Source of the DNA: Candidatus Rifleibacteriota bacterium
Lineage (GTDB): Bacteria > Riflebacteria > Ozemobacteria > Ozemobacterales > Ozemobacteraceae
Reading direction: 5' to 3'
Length of the DNA stretch: 64,000 nucleotides
Assembly: GCA_029564115.1 (NCBI GenBank)
Contig: JAKQQP010000351.1
Coordinates: 1-64,000 of the forward strand
Below the pieces are notes generated by a model. That model saw only the letters and a program-made list of their open reading frames with translations. It was not told where the DNA came from and made no database searches. Positions within the stretch are counted from its first letter, which is position 1. Each line of letters starts with the position of its first letter. Positions 43,750 through 53,411 of this stretch are shown here, in pieces. The position numbers were made by a program, and so were the translations under genes.

Positions 43750-46700
43750 CTGTCCAATACCACACATAAATTTGTAACTACTGGCCCCTCGCAGTATCTG
43801 CGCCAGTTGATTCTGCTGCTGATCTGCACGCTGTGTGCAATAAATCTGTATGCTCAAGACGAGCAGTATGTGACACTGCGCAAATTTCTTACTGCCAGAA
43901 TGTATGGCGAGGCCTACAATGAATTGCTGCGGCTCGAACTCAGCCGCGACGAAATAGACCCGAAACTCGAGAAACTGCGAATCGATCTTCTCGAGCGCAC
44001 CAAAGAAAGGCTCCTGCGACAGGCGCGTGTCAGCCCCGATGACCCGGCTATTTTCACGATCCTGGCCGATATCGACTTCCATCAGGGCAATCTTGAAGAA
44101 GCCTCCAAAAATATCTCGAAGGCGCTGACAAACAAATCCGGGCCTGTGGCCAACTATGTTTTCGCCAAGATACTTTTCCGCAAGGGCAGTCTGGTGCAGG
44201 CTTTTGACCAGATGGGGAGCGTGCTGGAAGCCATGCCCGACTCACCTGTGGTTTTCGAAGACTTTCAGTTTCTGTATGCGTGCAAAAGCTACGGAATCGC
44301 GACCGCCCGCAAGATTTCTCGCAATACCAACTTCATCAAACGCGCGACACCTGTTGCCGCTGGCGACAACGTGCCAGAAATACCAGAGAGTCCTTTTGAA
44401 AATGACCCGACTCAGGTAGCTGCACTGCCTGCTGCCACACCCGAGCCGGTAGAAACGACACCTGCGCCAATCAACGCTGCCTCAGTTACAGAAGAAGATG
44501 ACGACCTACCGTTTCCAGATGATTCTGGTGACACTGACGAAGCCGACATTTTGCCCGACGAATCAACGGGTCTGCCGGATGAAAGCGATGAACCGGAAGA
44601 TGAAGATTTTGTCGAAGACGAACCAGCTCAGACTTCTCCGGCAAAGGATCCACAGCTGCTACCACCTCGTCCTACTCCGGTGGCCATGACGCCCGAACCG
44701 CCACAACCCGAAACCGACCCTGAAAAGGAAAACATCAAAAAAGCTGAATACTGGCTGCAACAGGCTGTCAGACAATTCGAAAACCGTAATTACGACGACG
44801 CTCAGAACAACTGGAAGTCTGCCGTGGAACTTCACGCTGACCTCCCCGGCAAAGACGAACTTAAAACCCGACTGGATGCCAAATTTGACCTTTTCAAGCG
44901 CTATAGAGAAGCCAAAGACCTGTTTGAGCTTGAAAAATACGACAAAGCTCTGCCAACGCTTGAAGAAGCATACAATGAAGAACCTGACAGGTTCAAAGAA
45001 GCCCCCTTCATGATCGGGAAAATTTATCTGCTGCAGGCTGAGCCAGATTACGACAAAGCCCTGCATTATCTCGATCTGGTGCTGAGCCAGGACAACCTCG
45101 ATCCCTTGTTCAAACGTGATATCGAATGGACAAAAATGGAAATTTTTTATGGGATGCACAGATTCGACGAGGCGAACGCCATATTTCAACGTTTCATGGC
45201 GAACGAAGAGGCTTTTGCCCGCAATCAGACAAACTTCAATCACCTGCGGATAGGGCTGTGGTACAACCTCAACAAGACCCTGGTTCACATCGGGTTTGGC
45301 GTTTTCATAGCCATGTTTCTGCTGGTTTTCGTGCTCAGACTTCTGCCGGCTATTACCATGTTGTCTGATCCCCTCAAAAGTGCGAAACGCATGTTCGAAA
45401 GCAATAAGTTTCAGAAGGCTATTGGCATCGCGGAAAAGGCCCTGCGCAGCAAACAGCCTATTCAGGTCGAGAGAGAGTTTCTCGAGATTCTCGTTAAATG
45501 CCATTTTGAGCTCAAAAATTTTGTGAGATGCCAGGAAAACGCCCGGCTTATTCTCGAAAAATTCCCTGGAAACAACATCGCCTGGAGTTATCTGGCCAAA
45601 GCCTCGATGGCCAGCCACGACACTTCGAACGAAGCCATTAGCATGTATGAAACCCTCTACAGAGAGAACCCCACCAGAAAAGAGTATCTGCCGATTCTTG
45701 CCAGACACCATGCTCAGACCGGTAACAACACGGTCGAGGCCATGAATATACTTGTCACTTACTACCAGTCGGGCGGCAAAGAACCGCCAATAGTAAAAGC
45801 CCTGGCGAACGGTTATGTGCAGAACCGTTCGATGGGTCCAGAAGTAATAGATATTCTTGAAGAAGCTCTCAAGACCGACGATAAATTAGATTACCGCGAG
45901 CTGCTGGCGCGAAATTTTTCAAAATGCGGCCGTTATGATGATGCAGCGCGTGAATGTCTGAAGGTACTCAACGAGAATATAAACAACATGGGCATACATG
46001 TCGTCTATACCTCTTCGATGAAAAAGTTAAAAAAGCTCGATACCGCAATAGACCAGTATAAAACTTTCCTGCAAAGATACCCCGGCAATCCTCAGTTAAA
46101 CGAAATATTGAACGGCCTCAAAAAAGATCTTTCAATTTTCAGCCCATCAGAAAGCGATCTTATGCAATTTCCGGAGGATCTTCCGATGCCCGATCTGCCT
46201 GAACCGGGCTTTTCCGATCATCATGAAGACATCGATCTTGAAAATTATGTAGAACCTCCCCCAGAAGGTTTTGTTATGGAAGACAGTCAGGAGACACCAC
46301 TACCAGAGTTTCTGCAAGGCGGCGAATATTCTGACGAACCGCTGCCAGACCCGCTTGGTTTCGGTGACTCAGGGCCCGGAAGACTAACGCCACAACCAAT
46401 TACCCCCGGAGGCAGACAAACCGAATTGCCACAGATCGAACTGCCGACTCTCGACCCGTTCGAAGATAATTCCGCGCTGTTCAATGAATTTGCCTCAGAG
46501 CTGCCCGAAGAGCTGGGCGGGCCGGCTGAACCACCTCTCCCGCTGCCCCCCGATTCGTTCAACCCTTACAAACAGTTACCGGTCGAAGAGCCGTCGTCAG
46601 ACGCTTTGCCGGGCAAACGCGGTTCAGACAGCATAAAATCAGCGACTGGTCAGGGGCTGACCATGAAAATAGCTGAAGCTCACGAGAAAGTCAGAGCAAG

Positions 46701-47025
46701 CAAATGGGACGACATAATCGCTCTGTTAAGCCCTGATTTTGCTTCAGAACGCAACAAAGAGGCAGGGATTCTGCTTGCAAATGCCTGGCTTGGTAAAAAT
46801 AAACCGCAGATGGCTCTTGAAATAATCGAAACTCTCGACTTCGACCCGGAATTGTTGAATGAACCCATAAAAGAAGTGCTCTACCGCACAGGGCTCGCGC
46901 TCGAAAGTGAAAAAAAACTCGATGAAGCGCTGCGGATGTATGACCTGATCTGCAGTGTAGATATTAACTTCAAAGACGCTTTTGACCGTTCCGACAAGAT
47001 CTACACCCGAAAAAAATCAGGCTGA
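43750..47025 (+). CDS. Very large membrane TPR protein, probable CTG start
   Basis: 1091 residues if started at CTG 43750, which has AGAGGT with a 7-base gap and yields a normal signal peptide ending NLYAQDEQ. The in-frame ATG at 43675 would overlap the previous gene by 64 bases and add 25 residues ahead of the signal sequence. Parts: TPR-like about 30-190, acidic/Pro-rich linker about 210-325, TPR about 330-500, membrane helix about 511-533, TPR about 545-800, a second acidic/Pro-rich linker about 800-940 and a final TPR-like segment. Same plan as its upstream neighbour (TPR, helix, TPR), so the two are likely paralogues or partners. Confidence 0.72.
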   Translation: MSNTTHKFVTTGPSQYLRQLILLLICTLCAINLYAQDEQYVTLRKFLTARMYGEAYNELLRLELSRDEIDPKLEKLRIDLLERTKERLLRQARVSPDDPAIFTILADIDFHQGNLEEASKNISKALTNKSGPVANYVFAKILFRKGSLVQAFDQMGSVLEAMPDSPVVFEDFQFLYACKSYGIATARKISRNTNFIKRATPVAAGDNVPEIPESPFENDPTQVAALPAATPEPVETTPAPINAASVTEEDDDLPFPDDSGDTDEADILPDESTGLPDESDEPEDEDFVEDEPAQTSPAKDPQLLPPRPTPVAMTPEPPQPETDPEKENIKKAEYWLQQAVRQFENRNYDDAQNNWKSAVELHADLPGKDELKTRLDAKFDLFKRYREAKDLFELEKYDKALPTLEEAYNEEPDRFKEAPFMIGKIYLLQAEPDYDKALHYLDLVLSQDNLDPLFKRDIEWTKMEIFYGMHRFDEANAIFQRFMANEEAFARNQTNFNHLRIGLWYNLNKTLVHIGFGVFIAMFLLVFVLRLLPAITMLSDPLKSAKRMFESNKFQKAIGIAEKALRSKQPIQVEREFLEILVKCHFELKNFVRCQENARLILEKFPGNNIAWSYLAKASMASHDTSNEAISMYETLYRENPTRKEYLPILARHHAQTGNNTVEAMNILVTYYQSGGKEPPIVKALANGYVQNRSMGPEVIDILEEALKTDDKLDYRELLARNFSKCGRYDDAARECLKVLNENINNMGIHVVYTSSMKKLKKLDTAIDQYKTFLQRYPGNPQLNEILNGLKKDLSIFSPSESDLMQFPEDLPMPDLPEPGFSDHHEDIDLENYVEPPPEGFVMEDSQETPLPEFLQGGEYSDEPLPDPLGFGDSGPGRLTPQPITPGGRQTELPQIELPTLDPFEDNSALFNEFASELPEELGGPAEPPLPLPPDSFNPYKQLPVEEPSSDALPGKRGSDSIKSATGQGLTMKIAEAHEKVRASKWDDIIALLSPDFASERNKEAGILLANAWLGKNKPQMALEIIETLDFDPELLNEPIKEVLYRTGLALESEKKLDEALRMYDLICSVDINFKDAFDRSDKIYTRKKSG

Positions 47026-47076
47026 GAATATCAATCGACTGGTGCTTTGACAAGAAAACCTGTATCGCTTCAGAGT

Positions 47077-47658
47077 TCAGAATTTGCCCATCAGCAGTTC
47101 GGCGTTGAGCGCCAGCCCCTCTACCCTGACGCCGGTAGCGCCGGCAAAAGTGTAACCGGCGCCGAATTCAAGTACGATGTGCCTGCTCATAGGAAGAACA
47201 CCAATAATCATCGGCTCGAAAAAGCTGAACGACCCCTTGTTGAATTCATACCCGGAAGCCCGACTGCGCAAACGATAATCGCCGACGCCAAACGATACCC
47301 GCCATTTAACGCGGGAATCTTCCCTGAATGAGTCTTCGAGGGTCAGACCAGCCATGTCGAGGTTAAATTTCTGACTTTCACCATTCAAAGTACCAGAATA
47401 AAAAACAAAGCCGATCTCAGGGTCATAAAGCCGGCCGGCAAAGGCTCTTATGCCCCATACGGTCATGTCTCCACCAAAGTTCTGCGGAGCGGCCACCCGT
47501 TTATATTTCATTATCGGCCCGACACCGTATACGTATTCGCTGCTTTTTGGCTGCGAATCCATCAGCAGCGTTGGGCCTGTCAGAGAGAAGCCGGCAGTCG
47601 CATACAGAATAAAAAGGGTTATAATCAGTAGAAATCGCTTGATTTTCATAGCGTTCAT
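47077..47658 (-). CDS. Outer-membrane beta-barrel-like protein
   Basis: 193 residues from ATG 47658, or 190 from ATG 47649; the frame extends upstream to a TTG at 47694 but no ribosome site is convincing. A signal peptide (KIKRFLLIITLFILYATAG) is followed by alternating, aromatic- and glycine-rich strands typical of small outer-membrane barrels, ending in Phe (LLMGKF), as outer-membrane proteins often do. Family not recognised. It is convergent with the TPR gene and divergent from the OmpA-fusion operon. Confidence 0.6.
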   Translation of the reverse strand: MNAMKIKRFLLIITLFILYATAGFSLTGPTLLMDSQPKSSEYVYGVGPIMKYKRVAAPQNFGGDMTVWGIRAFAGRLYDPEIGFVFYSGTLNGESQKFNLDMAGLTLEDSFREDSRVKWRVSFGVGDYRLRSRASGYEFNKGSFSFFEPMIIGVLPMSRHIVLEFGAGYTFAGATGVRVEGLALNAELLMGKF

Positions 47659-47739
47659 ATCGACAGACAATGGCTTTTTTTTCAGCAAATTCAACGCATT
47701 GGCCAGATGTCGTATAACTTCTGTAACAGTTTAAAAAGG

Positions 47740-47769
47740 TTGCTTTGATTCTGCAAAAGTCGTTATATT
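47740..47769 (+). promoter_or_regulatory. Putative promoter of the SBP-OmpA/PspA/ABC/AAA operon
   Basis: TTGCTT (47740-47745), 18-base spacer, TATATT (47764-47769). Just downstream is a small inverted repeat, CTTAT-5-ATAAG (about 47772-47786), near the predicted RNA start. Moderate match only. Confidence 0.45.
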
Positions 47770-47833
47770 GTCTTATTGAATATAAGGCATAGCTGCACTT
47801 CATCAATCAGTTAATCAGCCACAGGAGGATAGA

Positions 47834-49582
47834 GTGAGTAACGATGTAGGCCCAACTCCACTGGGCAAATTTGTGATGTTCATGTTCGTCATCGGCTGCA
47901 TTTTTGCAGCGGCGGTTTCCTTTTCCCCTGATCTCAAAGCAAAACTGTTTCCCTCTAATGATCAGCATAGTGGCGATTCTACTTCTTCCGGGCAGGCGAC
48001 AGCGGTAACTAAAGCGGTAAAGGTTGAAGCCCCCGATACCGCCGGGGTAACTACAGTCCAGGAATACACCTACGTGCCCAATGAATCTTTGCCGCCGGTC
48101 AGCGGAGTATCTGCCTACAAATGGGATGAAAACGACAAGACTGTCGTTTTCCCGATCAATGTCTGGTTCGGCTGGTTGCCGATTATCGCCGCCAACAATG
48201 GCTTTGCCCCTAATGAAGAAAGCGTTTTTTTCAAAAAATATGGTTTCAAAGTCAACCTGAAACTCATCGACGACCCGATCGTAGCCCGTGACGCTTTTGC
48301 TTCGGGCGAATCTCACATTCTCTGGGGTACGCTCGACATGATCGCCCTGTTCGCACCCGGCTTGATGAAAGACAGCCGCACCGCGCCACGCGTTTTCCAG
48401 CAGGTAGACTGGTCGAGCGGTGGCGACGGCATTGTCGTTCGCGGCAACATTCGATCAGTAAAAGATCTCGAAGGCAAAACCATCGTTTATGCCCAGAACA
48501 GTCCTTCACAGTATTTCATCACCAATCTGCTGCTCAACGCCGGAATACCGCTGAAAAATGTTAACCACAAGTTCACGACTACAGCTTTCGAAGCAGCAGC
48601 TGCCTTTGTCGCCGATAAAAGTATCCATGCCTGCGTAAGCTGGGCGCCCGATATTTACACGATCCCCGAAAAAATTGCCGGAACCCATATTCTTACCACA
48701 ACTGCCGATGCCAATCGCCTCATCACTGACGTTTGGGCTGCCCGCGCCGACTTTGCCAAAGATCACCCTGATATTATCGAAGGCCTGGTCGCCGGCATCT
48801 TCGAAGGCATGGGAATGCTCAAAAACGATACGATTAAAACCAAAGCTTTTGCCCATATGGCAGAAGGCTATGGCATGAAAATCGAAGATATCAAGTCGAT
48901 GGAACAGGACGCCTACATTACTAATTTTGCCGAGAACCAGAATTTCTTTCTGAACAAAAACAGCCCGACAAACTTCGAAAGAACCTGGAAAAACATCATT
49001 TTCGTCTATCGAGAGCTTGGCCAGATTGGTACTCCGGTTCGTTTTGACGAAGTCGTAGACTTTTCTGTCGTCAAAAAATTCGCCGATAAAAACATGTTTG
49101 CCGACCAAAAAGATGTTCAGGTCAGCCGTTTCGTCTCTACCAGCTACAAAAAGGTTTCAGCAGAAGCACCGGTTCTGACGCAGACTGTCAGAATCAACTT
49201 TTACCCCAACTCTGACAACATCTACGAACCTGAACACGATGAATTCGGTCAGGCAATACCCAACACCCTTTATGACCCCACCGTCGATGCGACTCTCGAG
49301 AAAATCGCCCGCATGGTTGGGCAGTATGACCGTGCTCAGGTTGCCATAGTCGGTCACACAGACAGTTCCATGAAGGGCAAAGTCCCGGAAAAGGCTGTCA
49401 AAGACCTTTCCAGCGATCGCGCCAACTCGGTTCGCAGCGCCCTGGTGCGCAAATACAAGTTCGCCAGAGAAAAGTTCATAGTTGAAGGCAAAGGCTGGTC
49501 GGAGCCGGCAGACTCTGCCGACCCAATGAATCAGGCCCTCAATCGCCGCGTCGAAATCCAGGTTTTTACCCCAGAAAAATAA
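47834..49582 (+). CDS. Substrate-binding domain fused to OmpA domain (copy 1)
   Basis: 582 residues, GTG start with a strong AGGAGG site. N-terminal hydrophobic segment about 12-32, probably an uncleaved anchor (a VIGC lipobox-like match is possible but hydrophobic residues follow). Residues about 90-400 are an NMT1/SsuA-type periplasmic binding domain (FPINVWFGWLPIIAANNGFA, SGGDGIVVRG, LEGKTIVYAQNSPSQYF), the kind that feeds nitrate/taurine-class ABC importers. Residues about 455-580 are an OmpA C-terminal peptidoglycan-binding domain (VGHTDSS, LSSDRANSV, LNRRVEIQVF). Such a fusion would tether the binding protein to the cell wall. A paralogue lies at 50392. Confidence 0.9.
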   Translation: MSNDVGPTPLGKFVMFMFVIGCIFAAAVSFSPDLKAKLFPSNDQHSGDSTSSGQATAVTKAVKVEAPDTAGVTTVQEYTYVPNESLPPVSGVSAYKWDENDKTVVFPINVWFGWLPIIAANNGFAPNEESVFFKKYGFKVNLKLIDDPIVARDAFASGESHILWGTLDMIALFAPGLMKDSRTAPRVFQQVDWSSGGDGIVVRGNIRSVKDLEGKTIVYAQNSPSQYFITNLLLNAGIPLKNVNHKFTTTAFEAAAAFVADKSIHACVSWAPDIYTIPEKIAGTHILTTTADANRLITDVWAARADFAKDHPDIIEGLVAGIFEGMGMLKNDTIKTKAFAHMAEGYGMKIEDIKSMEQDAYITNFAENQNFFLNKNSPTNFERTWKNIIFVYRELGQIGTPVRFDEVVDFSVVKKFADKNMFADQKDVQVSRFVSTSYKKVSAEAPVLTQTVRINFYPNSDNIYEPEHDEFGQAIPNTLYDPTVDATLEKIARMVGQYDRAQVAIVGHTDSSMKGKVPEKAVKDLSSDRANSVRSALVRKYKFAREKFIVEGKGWSEPADSADPMNQALNRRVEIQVFTPEK

Positions 49583-49603
49583 TATTTCCAAAGGAGCTGG
49601 AAA

Positions 49604-50362
49604 ATGTTCAAACGCTTGATGAATCTAATACGTGGTTTCTTCAGTCTGTTTATCAGGGGGCTCGAATCAAGCAATCCTGAAGCCCTGATCGAAGCTGAAA
49701 GAGAAAATCTGAAGCACCAGATCAGCCGCTATAACGAAAATCTGGCCAATCAGGCCGCATTTATCGAACGCCTGATGCGTCAGGTAAAAACATTGGCCGC
49801 CAAAGAAAAAGAATTGACCGCAAAGATTACCGCCAACCTCAAGGCGGGCAACAACAGAGTTGCCGGCCAGCTGGCTCTGCAGCTGCAGACTGTCAAGCAG
49901 CAGCTCGACGAAAATCAGTCTCAGCTTGAAATTGCCGACAAAACCTACAAAGATCTCGAGAAGTCTCGCGACGTAGCCGTTCGCGAAGCTCAGATGAAGA
50001 TCGAAAAACTGCAGAATCTTCTCAGCGAAGCTCAAATGCACGAAGCCCAGGCCGAGCTCCAGGAAATGGCAAAAGGCATGATCACCAGCATCGGCTCGAG
50101 CGGCGACACCATCAACAGAGTCACCGAACTTCTCGAAGAACGCCGCGACAAAGCCGCTGGCCGTTCTAGAGTTGCCGCCGGCTCTTATGACAGTTCTCAG
50201 GTCACCATGAAAGAAGCCGAAATGGAAGCTCTCGGTGACGCAGCCCTCGCTGAATTTGCCGCCATGAACGGCATTGCAATGCCAGGAGCCGGTCAACCCC
50301 TTGCCGAAGGTGAATCTGATGATGTTCCGCAGCGCGGCATGGGCCCGATGCAGAAAAATTGA
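49604..50362 (+). CDS. PspA/IM30-like coiled-coil protein
   Basis: 252 residues. Amphipathic N-terminal helix (MFKRLMNLIRGFFSLFIRGLE), long coiled coil about 25-160, helical tail and a Gly/Pro-rich end; this is the PspA/IM30 (ESCRT-III superfamily) layout. PspA relatives polymerise on stressed membranes and remodel them. Ribosome site AAAGGAG. It sits between the two SBP-OmpA genes, 21 bases after the first and 29 before the second. There is no PspB, PspC or PspF nearby. Sequence similarity looks moderate, so the family call is by architecture. Confidence 0.72.
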   Translation: MFKRLMNLIRGFFSLFIRGLESSNPEALIEAERENLKHQISRYNENLANQAAFIERLMRQVKTLAAKEKELTAKITANLKAGNNRVAGQLALQLQTVKQQLDENQSQLEIADKTYKDLEKSRDVAVREAQMKIEKLQNLLSEAQMHEAQAELQEMAKGMITSIGSSGDTINRVTELLEERRDKAAGRSRVAAGSYDSSQVTMKEAEMEALGDAALAEFAAMNGIAMPGAGQPLAEGESDDVPQRGMGPMQKN

Positions 50363-50391
50363 ACGAAAACATATTTTTTAAGGAGCAAGAG

Positions 50392-52041
50392 ATGTATTTA
50401 AGAGGAAAACTGTTTCTGGTTATCATGGCTTTACTGGCATTCTGTTGCGGCGCTCTTCAGGCACAGGAAGCAGCTGTGGTCGAAGCCCCCGACACTGAAT
50501 CCGTAACCACGGTCAAGGAATATAAATTTGTACCTCGTGAAACCCTGCCTCCAGTGCAGGGCACTTCTGCCTACAAATGGGATGAAAAGGAAAAAATCGT
50601 AGTTTTCCCCATCAACGTCTGGGCCGGGTGGTTGCCGATTATCGCAGCCAACAATGGCTTTGCTCCGAATGAAGACAGCATTTTCTTCAAAAAATATGGT
50701 TTCAAAGTCAATCTGAAACTCATCGACGACCCGGTGGTCGCCAGAGACTCTTTTGCCAGCGGCGAAAGTCATGTTCTGTGGGGCACTCTCGACATGATGG
50801 TTCTGTTTGCCTCTGAACTGATGAAAGACAGCCGTACTGCACCGAGAATCTTCCAACAGGTAGACTGGTCAAGCGGCGGCGACGGCATTGTTGCCCGCAG
50901 CAAAATTCGTTCAGTTGCCGACCTCAAGGGCAAGACCATTGTCTACGCACAAAACAGCCCATCACAGTATTTTATCAGCAACCTCCTGATCAATGCAGGC
51001 ATCGGCCTTGATGAAGTAACTCACAAATATACTTCGACGGCTTTTGAAGCTGCCGCAGCCTTTGTCTCTGATGCAAGCATAGATGCGTGCGTCAGCTGGG
51101 CTCCCGACATTTATACTATTCCTGAAAAAATCGCCGGCACCCGCATACTTACCACCACCGCCGAAGCCAACAAGCTGATCGCCGACGTGTGGGCGGCTCG
51201 TGCCGACTTCGCCCGCGACAAACCCGAAATCATCAAAGGCCTTGTTGCAGGTATCTTCGAAGGCATGGATATGCTCGAAAACCCGACCACCAAGGCACAA
51301 GCTTTCCAATGGATGGCTGATGGCTACGGCATGAAGGTTGAAGATGTGAAGGCAATGGAAGCAGACTCTCACTCAACCAACTTTGCCGAAAACCGCGAAT
51401 TCTTCATGAATGCCAACAATCCAACCAACTTTGAACGCACCTGGAAAAGTATCGCCTACGTTTACAACCAGGCCGGGCTGGTCAAAGAAGCCGTTCCTTT
51501 CAACCAGATCATGGACTTCACGATCATGGAGGAACTTGAAAAAGATGGTCAGTTCAAACACCACAAAGACAACTATGTAAGCAAATTCGTACCCACTACC
51601 TATTCAAAAGTCAACGCCGAAGCCCCGATCATCACTCAGACTGTCAGAATCAACTTCTACCCGAATTCTGCCAACATCTACGAACCGGCGCATGATCTCA
51701 CCGGCAATGCCATTGCCAACACGCTCTATGACCCGAATATCGAAGCCACCCTCGAAAAGGTCGCCCGTCTCGTCGGTGCTTATGACCGCGCCGTTGTCGC
51801 CATTACCGGGCACACTGACAGTTCTATGAAGGGCAAAATACCTGAAAAGATCGTCAAAGACCTCAGTATGAACCGTGCCGAAGCCGTCAAAAAAGCTCTG
51901 GTCGACAAATACAAATTCGACGCCAAAAAATTCGTGGTTGAAGGCGAAGGCTGGAATAAGCCCGCTGACCTCGATAACCCCATGAATCAGGCCCTGAACC
52001 GCCGGGTAGAAATCTCCGTATTTCCGCCAGAAAGCAACTGA
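50392..52041 (+). CDS. Substrate-binding domain fused to OmpA domain (copy 2)
   Basis: 549 residues from ATG 50392 (AAGGAG upstream). Unlike copy 1 it has a typical cleavable signal peptide ending near LQAQEA. The rest is collinear and highly similar to copy 1: binding domain with FPINVWAGWLPIIAANNGFA, LIDDPVVARD and TIVYAQNSPSQYF, then an OmpA domain with TGHTDSS, LSMNRAEAV and LNRRVEISVF. It is soluble periplasmic but wall-bound, by prediction. Tandem duplication with the pspA-like gene caught between the copies. Confidence 0.9.
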   Translation: MYLRGKLFLVIMALLAFCCGALQAQEAAVVEAPDTESVTTVKEYKFVPRETLPPVQGTSAYKWDEKEKIVVFPINVWAGWLPIIAANNGFAPNEDSIFFKKYGFKVNLKLIDDPVVARDSFASGESHVLWGTLDMMVLFASELMKDSRTAPRIFQQVDWSSGGDGIVARSKIRSVADLKGKTIVYAQNSPSQYFISNLLINAGIGLDEVTHKYTSTAFEAAAAFVSDASIDACVSWAPDIYTIPEKIAGTRILTTTAEANKLIADVWAARADFARDKPEIIKGLVAGIFEGMDMLENPTTKAQAFQWMADGYGMKVEDVKAMEADSHSTNFAENREFFMNANNPTNFERTWKSIAYVYNQAGLVKEAVPFNQIMDFTIMEELEKDGQFKHHKDNYVSKFVPTTYSKVNAEAPIITQTVRINFYPNSANIYEPAHDLTGNAIANTLYDPNIEATLEKVARLVGAYDRAVVAITGHTDSSMKGKIPEKIVKDLSMNRAEAVKKALVDKYKFDAKKFVVEGEGWNKPADLDNPMNQALNRRVEISVFPPESN

Positions 52042-52094
52042 CACAAATCTGCCGGGTGGGCAAAAAGCCCACCCGGTCGCCCTGGAGATGAAAC

Positions 52095-53411
52095 ATGAAA
52101 CTCACTTTGCACGAGAACTTTTTTGGCATAAGAACCGGTGTTAAGCTGGTCGACCAAATCATTCTTGGCGTAATCCCGATCTTTCTGATTTTTCTTCTCT
52201 GGGTATTCGTCACCTCCGGCAAGACAGTTACCATAATATTGCCAGAAGGCACTTTTGAAGGTTTCGAAAAGAACCCGCCCCCCGAAGGCACCCTGTTCAG
52301 AGAAAAAGTGCGCCTCACCATCGACAACAGCACTCACGAACTGAAAGATTCAGCTAATGATAGTCTGCTGTCTTACCTGCTCAAAGACGGCGAAAAATTC
52401 GAACTTGGCCATATTCCGGCTCGCCCTTTTGGTAAAAGCGTCAGGTTAACCATGCCCCCTGGCAGGTATATCGGCAGAGAAAAACTGCCACCGGCAAAAC
52501 CTGATAAAGCACCGGCAAAGCCTGATTCTGAACTTTTAAAGACCACTCCTGTAAGCGAAAATGTTTCAGAGAGCACTCCAGACCTAGAAACCACTCCGCC
52601 TGACGACGACCATCGGGCTGAAGCTGCTTCTCCGTCAACAGAAGCCGCTGCCGCGTCTACGGCGCCAGCTGCGTCACCGATTTTTCCGCTGCTGAAATTC
52701 AAATATCGCTATGAAATCGTTGAAACACGCCTGATAAGCCCATCGATGCTGCCAAGCCCCGGAGAAGTCTACCGATCTTTGCCTTCTTTGTGGTCTGACA
52801 GATCTCTACCCAAAAATATTCTTTACAGTTTTCTTCGAGTTGGGGCTGGTTTTATCGTCGCCTTCCTCATAGTTTTTCCCATGGCTCTTTTAATGGGCAC
52901 CTTCAGCAAATTCAAGGCTCTGATAGCACCATTGATGCTTTTCGGCGGCTACTTGCCAATCCCGGCGCTGGTACCGCTGTTCATGATTCTTTTTGGCACA
53001 AACGAGCTGCAGAAAGTCATGTTTCTGGCCTTCGGCTTCGCAATTTATCTGCTTCCCCTCTTCGTAAAATATCTCGATGAAGTAGATAACGTCTATCTGC
53101 AGACTGGTTATACCCTCGGTGCCAATAAATTTCAGATACTCAACAACATCCTTCTGCCAATAGCGCTGCCGAATATGTTTGATGCCATGCGGCTCGGCTT
53201 CGGCATTGGCTGGGGCTACATCATTCTTGCTGAAATGGTCGACATGGGCAGTTTCGGAGTAGGTACACTCATTTTGACGAGTCAGCGTCGCGGACCGCGC
53301 GAAGATATCTACCTGGTGCTCATTGCAATCGTCATTATGGCCTTCATCACTGACAAAATCTGGGATAAAGTCGGGCAGCAGTTATTCCCCTACAGGAGCC
53401 AGAAACGATGA
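52095..53411 (+). CDS. ABC importer permease with long insertion
   Basis: 438 residues. First membrane helix about 22-42; then about 150 residues of extra sequence: a small folded part (about 50-130) and a Pro/Ala/Ser/Glu-rich linker (about 135-200); then a permease core of the SsuC/TauC/NrtB class with five or six helices and the EAA-type loop (TLGANKFQILNNILLPIALP). The extension is not seen in ordinary members of this class. Ribosome site GGAGATG. The ATPase gene overlaps its stop by ATGA. Confidence 0.87.
   Translation: MKLTLHENFFGIRTGVKLVDQIILGVIPIFLIFLLWVFVTSGKTVTIILPEGTFEGFEKNPPPEGTLFREKVRLTIDNSTHELKDSANDSLLSYLLKDGEKFELGHIPARPFGKSVRLTMPPGRYIGREKLPPAKPDKAPAKPDSELLKTTPVSENVSESTPDLETTPPDDDHRAEAASPSTEAAAASTAPAASPIFPLLKFKYRYEIVETRLISPSMLPSPGEVYRSLPSLWSDRSLPKNILYSFLRVGAGFIVAFLIVFPMALLMGTFSKFKALIAPLMLFGGYLPIPALVPLFMILFGTNELQKVMFLAFGFAIYLLPLFVKYLDEVDNVYLQTGYTLGANKFQILNNILLPIALPNMFDAMRLGFGIGWGYIILAEMVDMGSFGVGTLILTSQRRGPREDIYLVLIAIVIMAFITDKIWDKVGQQLFPYRSQKR

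Noticed and set aside
44659..45711. 350-residue minus-strand reading frame
   Set aside because: Antisense to the large TPR gene; composition is that of a mirrored coding strand.
47875..47910. Lipoprotein signal in SBP-OmpA copy 1
   Set aside because: VIGC fits a lipobox loosely, but the residues after Cys stay hydrophobic, so a membrane anchor is more likely.
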